DNA of 64,000 nucleotides, taken from contig NZ_CP012070.1 in assembly GCF_001189535.1 (NCBI RefSeq), positions 372,001-436,000 of the forward strand, read 5' to 3'. Of this stretch, positions 45,684 to 56,255 are shown in pieces; position 1 is the stretch's first letter; each line of letters opens with the position of its first letter. Made by a program: the position numbers and the translations under genes. The stretch is from Arsenicicoccus sp. oral taxon 190. GTDB taxonomy: Bacteria > Actinomycetota > Actinomycetes > Actinomycetales > Dermatophilaceae. The notes below the pieces were generated by a model. The model made no database searches and was not told the origin of the DNA. It was given only the letters and a program-made list of their open reading frames with translations.

Positions 45684-45785
45684 GCCGGTCGCCACTCCCC
45701 CGACCAGCCCGTATGCCGTCAGGCGCCCCCGCCGGACATCGACCCGACTGTCCGGGCCACCACCAGCAGCGACGTCAGCAACGCC
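45682..45785 (-). pseudogene. Remnant: duplicated 3' end of a DUF1345 gene
   Basis: This stretch matches 46489-46592, which spans the last codons and downstream region of the DUF1345 gene, with roughly ten mismatches and a small gap. On the minus strand it reads LLTSLLVVARTVGSMSGGGA, the C-terminus of a second DUF1345 protein, with no body upstream. It is probably the relic of a duplicate gene or a recombination scar. 45786-45865 holds nothing recognisable. Confidence 0.75.
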
Positions 45786-45865
45786 GTAGGTGCGTACGCA
45801 TTGCATCCTGCTTCCCGCGCCTCGGTGGTGGTGGGTCGCTGTCTTGTGTGGTGGTGGGGCGCCGG

Positions 45866-46258
45866 TCAGACGCCGTACTCCTCGTCCGTGACGTGCTCGC
45901 CCCAGGTGACGACCTGCCCCGACTCGTCCGCCTCCTGGATCGCGACGTGGCTCATGAAGCGGTCGGGCGTCGCGCCGTGCCAGTGCTCCTCCCCCGGCTC
46001 GATGTAGACCACGTCGCCCGGCCGGAACTCGCGCACGCCCTCGCGTGTGCCGATGAGCCCGATCCCGTCGGTGACGTAGAGCGTCTGGCCTTTGGGGTGG
46101 GTGTGCCAGGCGGTGCGGGCCCCCGGCATGAAGCGGACGTGCGCGCAACCGACGGCGGACTGCTCGTCGGGGTTGCGGATCCCGTCGATGAAGACGGTGC
46201 CCGTGAACCACTCGCCGGGGCCCGGGGCCGAGCTGCCGCCGCTCTGCGTGAACTTCAT
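45866..46258 (-). CDS. Cupin-domain protein
   Basis: A 130-residue single-domain cupin. RTAWHTHPKGQTLYVTDG carries the first metal-binding motif (two His) and RPGDVVYIEPGEEHWHG the second (His). GSSAPGPGEWFTG precedes the barrel. Such proteins are annotated as cupin or carboxymuconolactone-decarboxylase-associated; the catalytic role is unknown. GGAGCGA is found just upstream of ATG 46258. Confidence 0.88.
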   Translation of the reverse strand: MKFTQSGGSSAPGPGEWFTGTVFIDGIRNPDEQSAVGCAHVRFMPGARTAWHTHPKGQTLYVTDGIGLIGTREGVREFRPGDVVYIEPGEEHWHGATPDRFMSHVAIQEADESGQVVTWGEHVTDEEYGV

Positions 46259-46385
46259 CGGGTCGCTCCTTGGGTGGAGGGTCGGGTGCCCCTCCAGTCA
46301 ACTCCTCGGCGCGCCCGGGTGCGCGTCGAGACCCCGGCCGTATGCCGTCACTCGGGTCGCCGCGTCCTGCCGTGGCCGCTGCCCA

Positions 46386-46434
46386 GGATTGGGGAACGCC
46401 AGTGCGGCATACGCGATCCAGCGTTCCCCAATCC
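46386..46434. terminator. Long-arm inverted repeat downstream of DUF1345
   Basis: GGATTGGGGAACGC and GCGTTCCCCAATCC are exact 14-bp complements around a 21-nt loop holding GGCATAC. It lies 90 bp beyond the DUF1345 stop and 130 bp upstream of the cupin gene. It may be a terminator or a regulatory structure. Apart from this and one more GTATGCC, 46259-46488 contains nothing I recognise. Confidence 0.55.
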
Positions 46435-46524
46435 CGATACATCGGCGGGCCCACGCCCCTGGGGCCCTTCATCAGTGGAGCGGCTTGAGAGCCCGTCGCC
46501 TCTTCCCGACCAGCCCGTATGCCG

Positions 46525-47280
46525 TCAGCCGCCCCCGCCGGACATCGACCCGACCGCCCTGGCCACCACCAGCAGCGACGTCAGCAACGCCGCCGTCCCC
46601 TGCAGCCCCATCAGCGCCTTGGCTCGGGCGCTCAGCGGCATCGTGTCGGTGGGGCTGAAGGCGCTCGAGTTGGTCAGCGACAGGTAGGCGTAGTCGATGA
46701 AGTGCGGCATCCAGGCTGCCTTCTTGCTGGCGCCGTCGGCGACCTCGGTGACGGCGTCGTCGTTCTCGTCCTGGGAGAACCTCCAGTCCGCGAGCGGCAC
46801 CACCTCGCGGGGCCAGGTGTGCCGCGCCACCGGGCCGCCGCGGTCCAGCTCCCAGTAGAGCAGCGCGAAGCCGATGATCCCGGTGACCCAGACCTGCATC
46901 GCGCCGAGCAGCATCGCGGGGCCCGGGGCGTCGGAGCCGAGCGAGGAGACCATCAGGCCGAGGGCCACCAGGTTGGTCCCGATCACGATGAGTGACAACA
47001 CGATCGACAGGACCCGTGACCACCGGGTGAGGGCCGGGGTGCGCCACCGGTGGGTCGCGACCAGCGCCACCAGCAGCACCCCCTCGATGCCGGGGATCAG
47101 CAGCCGGGGCAGCAGGAGCAGGGGGTCGGGCAGCAAGCCGTAGACGACGGCCGCCACGGCCACCGCGATCGTGGGCAGCAGGAGGGACTCCCCCGACTGC
47201 TGGCGGGACCCCAGCCGGGGCCCGGCCCACGACGGCTGCGGTCGCTGGTCCGGGGCCGGTCCGTGCGGCGTGCTGCGCAT
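46525..47280 (-). CDS. DUF1345 membrane protein
   Basis: A 251-residue integral membrane protein with about six spans. The DUF1345 hallmark FIDYAYLSLTNSSAFSPTDTMPLS is near the C-terminus, preceded by WELDRGGP and WRFSQDE. The conserved stretch resembles the selectivity filter region of ion channels, and function is unproven. GGCAGGTGAC precedes ATG 47280. Its 3' end is duplicated at 45682-45785. Confidence 0.87.
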   Translation of the reverse strand: MRSTPHGPAPDQRPQPSWAGPRLGSRQQSGESLLLPTIAVAVAAVVYGLLPDPLLLLPRLLIPGIEGVLLVALVATHRWRTPALTRWSRVLSIVLSLIVIGTNLVALGLMVSSLGSDAPGPAMLLGAMQVWVTGIIGFALLYWELDRGGPVARHTWPREVVPLADWRFSQDENDDAVTEVADGASKKAAWMPHFIDYAYLSLTNSSAFSPTDTMPLSARAKALMGLQGTAALLTSLLVVARAVGSMSGGGG

Positions 47281-47318
47281 GTCACCTGCCTGCCATGTCG
47301 GCGCGGTCCTGGCCCAGC

Positions 47319-47402
47319 CTGGTCCGTCCCGCTGGGTCGGTCCAGCTTGGTCGGTCCAGCTTGGTTGGTCCCGCTTCGTTCGTCCTGCGGGTTGGTCCTG
47401 CG
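47319..47402. repeat. Imperfect 14-bp tandem repeat, about six copies
   Basis: A series of TGGTCSGTCCNGCT-like units runs just upstream of the DUF1345 gene. It is pyrimidine/purine skewed and non-coding. The rest of 47403-47493 is featureless. Confidence 0.7.
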
Positions 47403-47493
47403 AGCCGTCGCCCGACGGTGGGCTGCGGCGGGCTCACCCTACGCGTCCACCGTCACCGGCGGTGGGATGGCGGGACCACCTGCGGACCGGCGG

Positions 47494-48426
47494 TCAGCCG
47501 TGGGTGCGGCCCTCGTGCTCGGCGTGGCCGGCCGGCTCCAGCTGGAAGGTCGAGTGCTCCACGCTGACGTCGAAGTGGGAGGCCACGCACTCCTGCAGGT
47601 GGTCCAGGATCTGCGCGCAGTGGCCGTCGGTGAAGCACTCATCGTCCAGGACGACGTGGGCGGTGAGCACCGGCAGGCCCGTGGCGACCACCGAGGCGTG
47701 CAGGTCGTGGACGGCGACCACGTGCGGCACCTCGAGGATGTGTCGGCGCACGTCCTGCAGGTCGAGGCCCGCCGGGACGGTCTCGAGCAGGATCGACCCG
47801 GAGCGGCGCAGCAGGATCACCGCGCGGGGCAGGATCAGCAGCGCCACCAGCAGGCCGGCCACGGCGTCGGCCCGGGCCCAGCCCGTCAGCGCGATGACGG
47901 CGGCCGCGACGAGCACCGCCACCGACCCCAGCGCGTCGTTGAGCACCTCCAGGAACGCCGCGCGCATGTTGAGGTTGTTGTCGCGGCCCCCGCTGAGGAC
48001 CAGCAGCGACGCGACGTTGCCGGCCAGGCCGAGCGCGCCGACCAGGGCCATGCCGCCCGCCGCGACCTCGGGCGGCGCGGCGAGCCGCTGCACCCCCTCG
48101 ACGGTGGCATACACGCCCACCACCAGCAGGATCGCGGCCTGGGCGGCGGCCGCGATCACCTCGGCGCGCTGCCACCCCCAGGTGCGACGGGCCGACGGCG
48201 GGCGCGCCACGAGCGTCGCCGCCACCAGGGCGACCACGAGCCCGAGCACATCGGTCAGCATGTGGGCCGCGTCGACGAGCAGCGCCAGGCTCCCGGTGAT
48301 CACGGCGCCCGCGACCTCGGCGAGCAGGATGACGGCGGTGATGGTCAGCGCGACGGCAAGCCGATGCCGGTCGGTCGAGCCTGAGCCGTGAGCGTGTCCG
48401 TGGCCGTGGTCGTGCCCGCCGCTCAC
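47494..48426 (-). CDS. Cation diffusion facilitator (CzcD/ZitB-like)
   Basis: A 310-residue zinc/cobalt/cadmium exporter with six membrane helices. The His-rich N-terminus (GGHDHGHGHAHGSG), LLVDAAHMLTDVLGL with the HxxxD metal site, FLEVLNDALGSVAVLVAA with the second site, and a C-terminal cytoplasmic ferredoxin-like domain ending in HAEHEGRTHG are present. GTG 48426 is chosen because GGGGGAGG precedes it and the His-rich start follows immediately. Longer upstream reading is low complexity. Confidence 0.9.
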   Translation of the reverse strand: MSGGHDHGHGHAHGSGSTDRHRLAVALTITAVILLAEVAGAVITGSLALLVDAAHMLTDVLGLVVALVAATLVARPPSARRTWGWQRAEVIAAAAQAAILLVVGVYATVEGVQRLAAPPEVAAGGMALVGALGLAGNVASLLVLSGGRDNNLNMRAAFLEVLNDALGSVAVLVAAAVIALTGWARADAVAGLLVALLILPRAVILLRRSGSILLETVPAGLDLQDVRRHILEVPHVVAVHDLHASVVATGLPVLTAHVVLDDECFTDGHCAQILDHLQECVASHFDVSVEHSTFQLEPAGHAEHEGRTHG

Positions 48427-48719
48427 CGCGCCTCCCCCGCCGGGCCGCCCCCGGTCACCGTGCGGTCGCGCTGCGAGGTCTCGGCCGAGGTCATGCCGCG
48501 ATGATAGGTCCCCCACCTCCACCCCCCCGTGGGGATCCCCGGCCAGGTCGACGGCGCCGTCCGGCCGCACCAATCGCGCCATACGTGTCACTCGCTCGGC
48601 CTAATTGCCAGCCCGCTCGGAGATGAACCTTCCACCGGAGAGGCCCGGGGCGTAGGTTGCCGCGAGGGCAACGCCCGCCCGACCACCCCTTCGGGGGGAC
48701 CGACTGGAAGGAGGCACCC

Positions 48720-50189
48720 ATGACGGCTGCTCACACCGACGACAAGCCGATGCTCAGCATGATCCCGGCACGCATGGACAAGATGCCGTGGGCACGATTC
48801 CACTGGATGGTCATCTTCGGCCTCGGCACGGCGTGGATCCTCGACGGACTCGAGGTCCAGATCGTCGCGGCCGGCGGCTTCGAGAAGTCGCTGCACATGA
48901 CGCCGGCCGACGTGGGCCTGGCCGCCACCGTCTACCTCATCGGTGAGGTCGTCGGGGCGCTGACCTTCGGGCGGATGACCGACTCGCTGGGCCGCAAGAA
49001 GCTCTTCGTCCTGACGCTGTTCGTCTACCTGATCGGTTCCGCGCTGGCCGCGCTCGCGCCCAACGCGATCATCTTCTACGTCTGCCGGTTCATCTCCGGC
49101 GCTGGCATCGGCGGTGAGTACTCCGCCGTCAACTCCGCCATCGACGAGCTGATCCCCGGCAAGTTCCGCGGCCGCGTCGACCTGGCCATCAACGGCACCT
49201 ACTGGTTCGGGGCCATGCTCGGCGCCGTCGCGAGCGCCTGGCTGCTGGACACCAGCCGCTTCGACCAGAACATCGGCTGGCGCATCGCCTTCTTCCTCGG
49301 CCCGATCCTGGGTCTCGGGATCATCTACCTGCGACGCCACATCCCCGAGAGCCCGCGCTGGATGCTGACGCACGGGCGCGGCAAGGAGGCCGAGGAGATC
49401 GTCGCCGGCATCGAGGAGGACATCCGCAGCCAGGGCAAGGAGCTGCCGCGGATCCACGAGGACGACGGCATGTGGATCAAGGCGCGCGAGGGCCTGACGC
49501 CCAAGCAGCTGCGCTACGTCTTCTTCACGATGTACCCCAGCCGCACCTTCCTCGGCGCGACGCTGATGATCACGCAGTCCTTCCTCTACAACGCGATCTT
49601 CTTCACCTACTCCCTGGTGCTGCAGAACTTCTACGGCCTCAGCGCAGCCAACGCGGCCGTCTACTTCTTCCCCTTCGCGATCGGCAACCTCCTCGGGCCG
49701 CTGCTGCTCGGCCCGCTCTTCGACACCGTCGGGCGGCGCAAGATGATCTTCGGCTGCTACGCCTTCGCCGGGATCGTGCTGGCCGTGTCGGCGTGGATGT
49801 TCCAGGCCAACATGCTGTCCGCGTGGACGCACACCGCCTTCTGGTGCGTGGCCTTCTTCTTCGCCTCCGCGGGCGCGTCGGCCGGCTACCTGACGGTCTC
49901 GGAGATCTTCCCGCTGGAGGTCCGCGGGCAGGCCATCTCCTACTTCTTCGCGATCGCCCAGGTCTTCGGCTCGCTCGGACCGGTCTTCTACGGCTGGCTG
50001 ATCGGGGACGGCAAGGACCGCGGCCCGATGTTCTGGGGCTACATCATCGCCTCGGCGATCATGCTCTTGGGTGGACTGGTCGCCATGAAGTGGGGCGTCG
50101 ACGCCGAGGGCAAGTCGCTCGAGGAGATCGCGCCGCCGCTCACCAGCTATGACGAGCACGGCAACGAGTCCACGCGGCTCCCGGTCTGA
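48720..50189 (+). CDS. MFS transporter, SP/AAHS type
   Basis: A 489-residue 12-TM transporter. FGRMTDSLGRKKLFVLTLFVYLIGSALAA is the N-half motif A, RFISGAGIGGEYSAVNSAIDELIPGKFRGR the sugar-porter-like motif, IPESPRWMLTHGRGKEAEEIV follows TM6, and DTVGRRKMIFG is the second motif A. Substrate could be an aromatic acid, organic acid or sugar. AAGGAGG precedes ATG 48720. uspA follows 10 bp later. The 293 bp upstream hold the promoter (candidate TAGGTT near 48653) and a short hairpin. Confidence 0.9.
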   Translation: MTAAHTDDKPMLSMIPARMDKMPWARFHWMVIFGLGTAWILDGLEVQIVAAGGFEKSLHMTPADVGLAATVYLIGEVVGALTFGRMTDSLGRKKLFVLTLFVYLIGSALAALAPNAIIFYVCRFISGAGIGGEYSAVNSAIDELIPGKFRGRVDLAINGTYWFGAMLGAVASAWLLDTSRFDQNIGWRIAFFLGPILGLGIIYLRRHIPESPRWMLTHGRGKEAEEIVAGIEEDIRSQGKELPRIHEDDGMWIKAREGLTPKQLRYVFFTMYPSRTFLGATLMITQSFLYNAIFFTYSLVLQNFYGLSAANAAVYFFPFAIGNLLGPLLLGPLFDTVGRRKMIFGCYAFAGIVLAVSAWMFQANMLSAWTHTAFWCVAFFFASAGASAGYLTVSEIFPLEVRGQAISYFFAIAQVFGSLGPVFYGWLIGDGKDRGPMFWGYIIASAIMLLGGLVAMKWGVDAEGKSLEEIAPPLTSYDEHGNESTRLPV

Positions 50190-50199
50190 GGTGGTGGAC

Positions 50200-50742
50200 G
50201 TGAGCGAGCACCCCTACACCGTCGTGGTCGGCGTCAGCGCCACCTCCGGCTCCCCCGCGGGCCTGCGGTGGGCGGCGTCCCAGGCCGCAGCCCACGGCGG
50301 CCGGCTGGTGGCGGTCCGGGCGTGGAAGGTCCCCTCGCCGCAGGCCACCCCGTCCGGCATCTCGACCGGGCGGGTCGCGGTCTCGACCGACGTCGAGTCC
50401 GAGGTCAGGCAGTCCCTGGCCGACGACGTCGCCGCGGTCCTCGGCCCCGACAACGGGGCCGAGCTCGTGACCGTGCGCGGCGGGCGCCGCAAGGCCCTCC
50501 TGCAGGCGGCTCGCGACGCGGACCTGCTCGTCGTGGATGCACCCCGCGGTATGCCGGGCCGCACCGCCTTCGCGCAGCGGCTCGTCTACGCCGCCGACTG
50601 CCCGGTGGTCATCATGCCGCCACGCATCTCCGGCGAGCCGCCCACCGCGCTGGCGCGGGCGGCGAGCGCCGTCGGCCGGTCGGCGCTGCGGGCGGCCGGG
50701 ACCGCCGGCAGGCCGGGCTACCAGATCCCGCCGGCCCGCTGA
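50200..50742 (+). CDS. Universal stress protein (UspA domain)
   Basis: A 180-residue single-domain Usp. VVVGVSATSGSPAGLRWAASQAAAHGGRLVAVRAW is the N-terminal alpha/beta unit and DLLVVDAPRGMPGRTAFAQRLVYAADCPVVIMPP the C-terminal one. The ATP-binding GxxGxxxS pattern is poorly kept (RGMPGRTAF), so nucleotide binding is doubtful. GAGGTGG lies 6 nt before GTG 50200. It is probably co-transcribed with the MFS gene and ends at a perfect palindrome. Confidence 0.88.
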   Translation: MSEHPYTVVVGVSATSGSPAGLRWAASQAAAHGGRLVAVRAWKVPSPQATPSGISTGRVAVSTDVESEVRQSLADDVAAVLGPDNGAELVTVRGGRRKALLQAARDADLLVVDAPRGMPGRTAFAQRLVYAADCPVVIMPPRISGEPPTALARAASAVGRSALRAAGTAGRPGYQIPPAR

Positions 50743-50761
50743 CACGGACCGCGCTGCCCTG

Positions 50762-50799
50762 ACGTCGGGCCGTCGACCACGTGGTCGACGGCCCGACGT
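50762..50799. terminator. 38-nt perfect palindromic terminator
   Basis: The 38 bases are an uninterrupted palindrome centred on CACGTG, between convergent uspA and the DUF2087 gene. As RNA they form a long stem from either strand. Confidence 0.75.
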
Positions 50800-50813
50800 G
50801 TCGGTCCGTCCGG

Positions 50814-51323
50814 CTATCGGCGCCGCTCCGTGCCGGCCAGGTAGCCGGGGAGCCAGACGGCCTCCCACTCGGGCAGCTCCTGCCCCCACGCAGCGTCGCG
50901 CAGCGGCGGCCACGAGGGGAGCCAGTAGATGCCCGAGTCCCGGTGCAGGTAGCCGTAGTTGACGAGCTCGCGGCGCAGGTAGGCGTAGTCCTCGTGCACA
51001 CGACCGAGGATCTCGTGGTTGACCTCCGGCTCGCTGTAGCGACGGCCTGGCTCGAAGAGTGCCACCAGCTCGAGCAGGATCGACGCGCGCACCTTGCGCT
51101 TGACGGGGATCGAGACGAGCCGCTCCCCGTCGAAGAACCGGTCGACGACGCGTCGGTGCTCGCGGTGGGCGGCGGCATACGCCTCGTCGTGCTCGGGGGG
51201 CGGGGTCTGCGGGACGGGCCCGTCAGGGGGAGCCAACAGGTCGGCCCGGGCCGCGGTGTAGCGCTGCCCGGTCTCGCGCATCCGCGCCCGGACGATCGCC
51301 TTGAAGTCCTTGTCGTCGGTCAT
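50814..51323 (-). CDS. DUF2087 domain protein
   Basis: A 169-residue protein. The N-terminal FKAIVRARMRETGQRYTAARADLL is a short helical element seen in several actinobacterial proteins. The C-terminal DUF2087 domain reads RLVSIPVKRKVRASILLELVALFEPGRRYSEPEVNHEILGRVHEDYAYLRRELVNYGYLHRD. DUF2087 is often attached to HTH regulators and is predicted to bind nucleic acid, but this protein has no obvious separate HTH. GAGGTG lies before ATG 51323. The 214 bp beyond hold both promoters only. Confidence 0.85.
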   Translation of the reverse strand: MTDDKDFKAIVRARMRETGQRYTAARADLLAPPDGPVPQTPPPEHDEAYAAAHREHRRVVDRFFDGERLVSIPVKRKVRASILLELVALFEPGRRYSEPEVNHEILGRVHEDYAYLRRELVNYGYLHRDSGIYWLPSWPPLRDAAWGQELPEWEAVWLPGYLAGTERRR

Positions 51324-51537
51324 GTCGCACCTCACGACTGCGCAGCGCACCCCCAGCGTGTCGACGCAGTCGGACGTGATGACGTGGACGACGGGTGTGG
51401 CCGGAGGATCTGCTCCCCTTCGCCGACGCACCGGAGCTGGGGTCCAGGTGCAGGCTGGGCGCTCGACCGCGCCGCCCCCACCATGCCATACCCGGGCGCG
51501 GGCGGCCACGGGCTTCGCGCCGGGGCAGGATGACGTC

Positions 51538-52047
51538 ATGCGCGTCCTCGTCCTCGCCGACACCCACGCCCCCCGCCGCTGGAAGGGCCTGCCCGTCGAG
51601 CTCCTCGCGCCGCTGCAGGAGGCCGACGTCGTGCTCCACGCCGGCGACGTGTGCACGCCGGAGGTGCTGGACACCCTCGCCGAGCACGCCCCGGTCCACG
51701 TCGTGCTCGGCAACAACGACGGACCCGCCGTGGCGGCCTGGGGCGCCCCCGAGACCCTCGAGCTCGACCTCGACGGCCTGCGGGTGGCGATGATCCACGA
51801 CGCCGGGCCGCGGGCCGGGCGCGACCGGCGGATGCGGCGCAGGTTCCCGGACGCGGACCTCGTCGTCTACGGCCACTCCCACATCCCCCTCGACGAGCCG
51901 GAGGGGGCGGTCCACCTGCTCAACCCCGGCTCCCCCACCGACCGGCGACGACAACCGCACGGCACGTATGCCGTGCTCCAGATCGCCGCGGGACGTCTCG
52001 TGGCCAGCCAGGTGGTGGCCCTGGACGACCCGCGCCGGGTGGTCTGA
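51538..52047 (+). CDS. YfcE/MJ0936-type metallophosphoesterase
   Basis: A 169-residue calcineurin-fold phosphodiesterase. VLVLADTHAPR and VVLHAGDVCTPEV give the first metal ligands, VLGNNDGPAV carries the catalytic Asn-Asp, VAMIHDAGP replaces the usual H-G in the fourth motif by H-D, and YGHSHIPL is the last motif. The family cleaves phosphodiesters. It is convergent with the AI-2E gene, 11 bp between stops. Confidence 0.9.
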   Translation: MRVLVLADTHAPRRWKGLPVELLAPLQEADVVLHAGDVCTPEVLDTLAEHAPVHVVLGNNDGPAVAAWGAPETLELDLDGLRVAMIHDAGPRAGRDRRMRRRFPDADLVVYGHSHIPLDEPEGAVHLLNPGSPTDRRRQPHGTYAVLQIAAGRLVASQVVALDDPRRVV

Positions 52048-52058
52048 GCGGCCGACGC

Positions 52059-53303
52059 TCAGCGCCCCCGCGCGTCGGCCGGCGGGTCCGAAACCTCGTC
52101 GCTCGAATCGTCGCCCGAGCCCTCCTGCCCTGCCTGATCGCGCGCCTCGTCGCTCGAATCGTCCTGCGCCGCCTCGTCGCTCGCGTCATCGCTCGGGCGC
52201 TTGCCCTCACGGGAGCTCGTCTCGTCGGCGTCGTCCTGCCGCGCCTCGACCCACCCCTTGCGGAAGGCCACGACCACACCGGCGACCGGCACGGCCAGGA
52301 AGATGCCGGCCATCCCGAGCGCCGCCCCGCCGGCCATGGACAGGAAGAGCGTCACCACCGGGGGGAAGCTCATGGCGCGCGACAGCAGCAGCGGCGACAG
52401 CACGTTGCCCTCGACCTGCTGCACCAGGATCACCACGACCAGCGCGAAGAGCGCGGTGGTCACGCCACCGAAGACGAGCGCCACGACCACGGCGACGGCC
52501 CCGGCGACGGTGGCGCCGATGAGCGGGATGAAGCCGAGCACGAAGGTCAGCGCCCCGATGGGGATCGCGAGCGGGACGCCCAGCAGCGCCAGCCCGAGGG
52601 CGATGAAGACGCCGTCCACGAGACCGGTCACCGTGGAGGCCCACATCCACCAGCGGGCGGTGGTGAAGGACGACCGCACCGCGCCGTCCAGCTCGCGGCG
52701 GCGCGCCGCCGGTGCCCAGCCGAGCACGGTCCGCGGGAGCTCACGCCCCCCGGCGAGCGCGAAGACGGTCCCGAAGACCGTGACGAGCAGCAGCGTCCCG
52801 GTCGCCTGCAGGAAGCGGGCGCTGCTGCGGGCGACGGCCCGCACACCGGTGAAGATCTCGCCGGCCCGGCGCTGCGCCATGGTGACGGCCTGGTCCATCA
52901 GCTCGCCCGACGGCGTGATGTTGCGGCTCGCGGCCCACGCGTCCAGCGACGACAGCCCGTCCATCACCGAGCCCTCCAGCTGCGGCATCGCGGCGATCAC
53001 CTGGCTGACGACGAACCACAGCAGCCCCACCAGCAGGGCCACCACGGCGAGCACCGCCAGCAGCGCCGCGAGCACGCCCGGCATCCAGCGGCGCAGCCGC
53101 GCCACGACGGGCCAGAGCATCGCCGTCAGCGCGAAGGCGAGGAAGCCCGCCACGGCCACGACGCCCAGCTGCAGCAGCACCCAGCCCGCCGCCAGCGTGG
53201 CGACCCCGACGACGAGCAGCCGCCCGGCGATGGTGGCTTCGGTGCGCAGCCAGGTGGGGCTGTCGGGGGCGCGGTCGACGGTCCGCGGCAGGGGCACAGG
53301 CAT
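52059..53303 (-). CDS. AI-2E transporter family membrane protein
   Basis: A 414-residue membrane protein with about eight spans. The core includes VVGVATLAAGWVLLQLGVVAVAGFLAFALTAML, GVPLAIPIGALTFVLGFIPLIGATVAG, and LVQQVEGNVLSPLLLSRAMSFPPVVTLF. The C-terminal 60 residues are a disordered Asp/Ser/Glu-rich tail. The family includes the E. coli AI-2 exporter TqsA and sodium/proton antiporters, so naming as quorum-signal transporter is not safe. Confidence 0.87.
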   Translation of the reverse strand: MPVPLPRTVDRAPDSPTWLRTEATIAGRLLVVGVATLAAGWVLLQLGVVAVAGFLAFALTAMLWPVVARLRRWMPGVLAALLAVLAVVALLVGLLWFVVSQVIAAMPQLEGSVMDGLSSLDAWAASRNITPSGELMDQAVTMAQRRAGEIFTGVRAVARSSARFLQATGTLLLVTVFGTVFALAGGRELPRTVLGWAPAARRRELDGAVRSSFTTARWWMWASTVTGLVDGVFIALGLALLGVPLAIPIGALTFVLGFIPLIGATVAGAVAVVVALVFGGVTTALFALVVVILVQQVEGNVLSPLLLSRAMSFPPVVTLFLSMAGGAALGMAGIFLAVPVAGVVVAFRKGWVEARQDDADETSSREGKRPSDDASDEAAQDDSSDEARDQAGQEGSGDDSSDEVSDPPADARGR

Positions 53304-53370
53304 GCCTCATCCTCGCCCGGGCGCCCCGGGCTTGTCGCCCGGCGCCCGGCAGCCACCCTCGCCCGGCGCC

Positions 53371-53376
53371 TAGAGT
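53371..53376 (+). promoter_or_regulatory. -10 box of leaderless aldo/keto reductase gene
   Basis: TAGAGT ends 7 nt before ATG 53384; no Shine-Dalgarno is seen. Confidence 0.5.
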
Positions 53377-53383
53377 CGAGCCC

Positions 53384-54352
53384 ATGGAGACCACGCGACT
53401 GGGCACCAGCGGGCTGCGGGTGAGCCGCCTCGCCCTCGGCTGCATGAGCTACGGCGACGCGTCCCGGGGCGGCCACCCGTGGGCGCTGCCGGAGGACGAG
53501 GCGCAGGCGTTCTTCGCGCAGGCCGTCGACCTCGGGATCACCTTCTGGGACACCGCCAACATCTACTCGATGGGCAGCTCGGAGGAGTTCGTCGGGCGCG
53601 CCATACGGGCGCACTCGCGACGCGAGGACATCGTCCTCGCCACGAAGCTCAACGGGAGGATGCACGACGGCCCGGGCGGCTCCGGGCTGTCGCGCAAGGC
53701 GGTCCTGGAGCAGGTGGACGCGTCATTGACCCGGTTGCAGACCGACTACATCGACCTCTACCAGATCCACCGGTTCGACCCGGGGACCCCGGTGGAGGAG
53801 ACGATGGAGGCGCTGCACGACGTCGTGCGCGCCGGCAAGGTCCGCTACCTCGGGGCGAGCTCGATGTGGACCTGGCAGCTCGCCGAGATGCAGCACGCGG
53901 CGGACCTCGGCGGGTGGACGAGGTTCGTGTCCATGCAGGACCAGTACTCCCTCCTCCAGCGGGAGGAGGAGCGCGAGATGCACCCCTACTGTGCGCACAC
54001 CGGCGTCGGCGTGCTGCCGTGGAGCCCGCTGGCGCGCGGCCGGCTGACCCGCCCGTGGGGCGAGTCGACCCGGCGCACCGAGACCGATGCCTTCGGCAAG
54101 ACGCTGTATGCCGACACCGACGCCCCGATCGTCGCCGCCGTCCAGCGGGTCGCCGAGCAGCGGGGCGTGCCCATGGCGCAGGTCGCCCTGGCGTGGGTGC
54201 TGAGCAAGCCCGCGGTGACGGCGCCCATCGTCGGCGCGACCAAGCCGCACCACCTGGCCGACGCGGTCGCTGCCCTGGACCTGACGCTGAGCGAGGAGGA
54301 GATCGCCGCGCTGGAGGAGCCCTACGCGCCGCACCTGCCGGCGGGCTTCTGA
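53384..54352 (+). CDS. Aldo/keto reductase
   Basis: A 322-residue NADPH-dependent TIM-barrel oxidoreductase. GTSGLRVSRLALGCMSYGD opens the fold, FWDTANIYSMGSSEEFVGRAI carries catalytic Asp and Tyr, ATKLNGRM the Lys region, YLGASSMWTWQL and SMQDQYSLLQREEEREM are AKR11/AKR12-like, and APIVGATKPHHLADAV binds the cofactor. Substrate unknown. It is convergent with the GH15 gene. Confidence 0.93.
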   Translation: METTRLGTSGLRVSRLALGCMSYGDASRGGHPWALPEDEAQAFFAQAVDLGITFWDTANIYSMGSSEEFVGRAIRAHSRREDIVLATKLNGRMHDGPGGSGLSRKAVLEQVDASLTRLQTDYIDLYQIHRFDPGTPVEETMEALHDVVRAGKVRYLGASSMWTWQLAEMQHAADLGGWTRFVSMQDQYSLLQREEEREMHPYCAHTGVGVLPWSPLARGRLTRPWGESTRRTETDAFGKTLYADTDAPIVAAVQRVAEQRGVPMAQVALAWVLSKPAVTAPIVGATKPHHLADAVAALDLTLSEEEIAALEEPYAPHLPAGF

Positions 54353-54362
54353 CCGCGACCGG

Positions 54363-56174
<1,812 letters not shown>

Positions 56175-56255
56175 GCCTTGTTGTACCAGGTCCACCCGGT
56201 CTCCTGGCGGCGACGCCGGCAGCGCTGTCAGCACCGTCCCAACGCCGTCCCCGCG

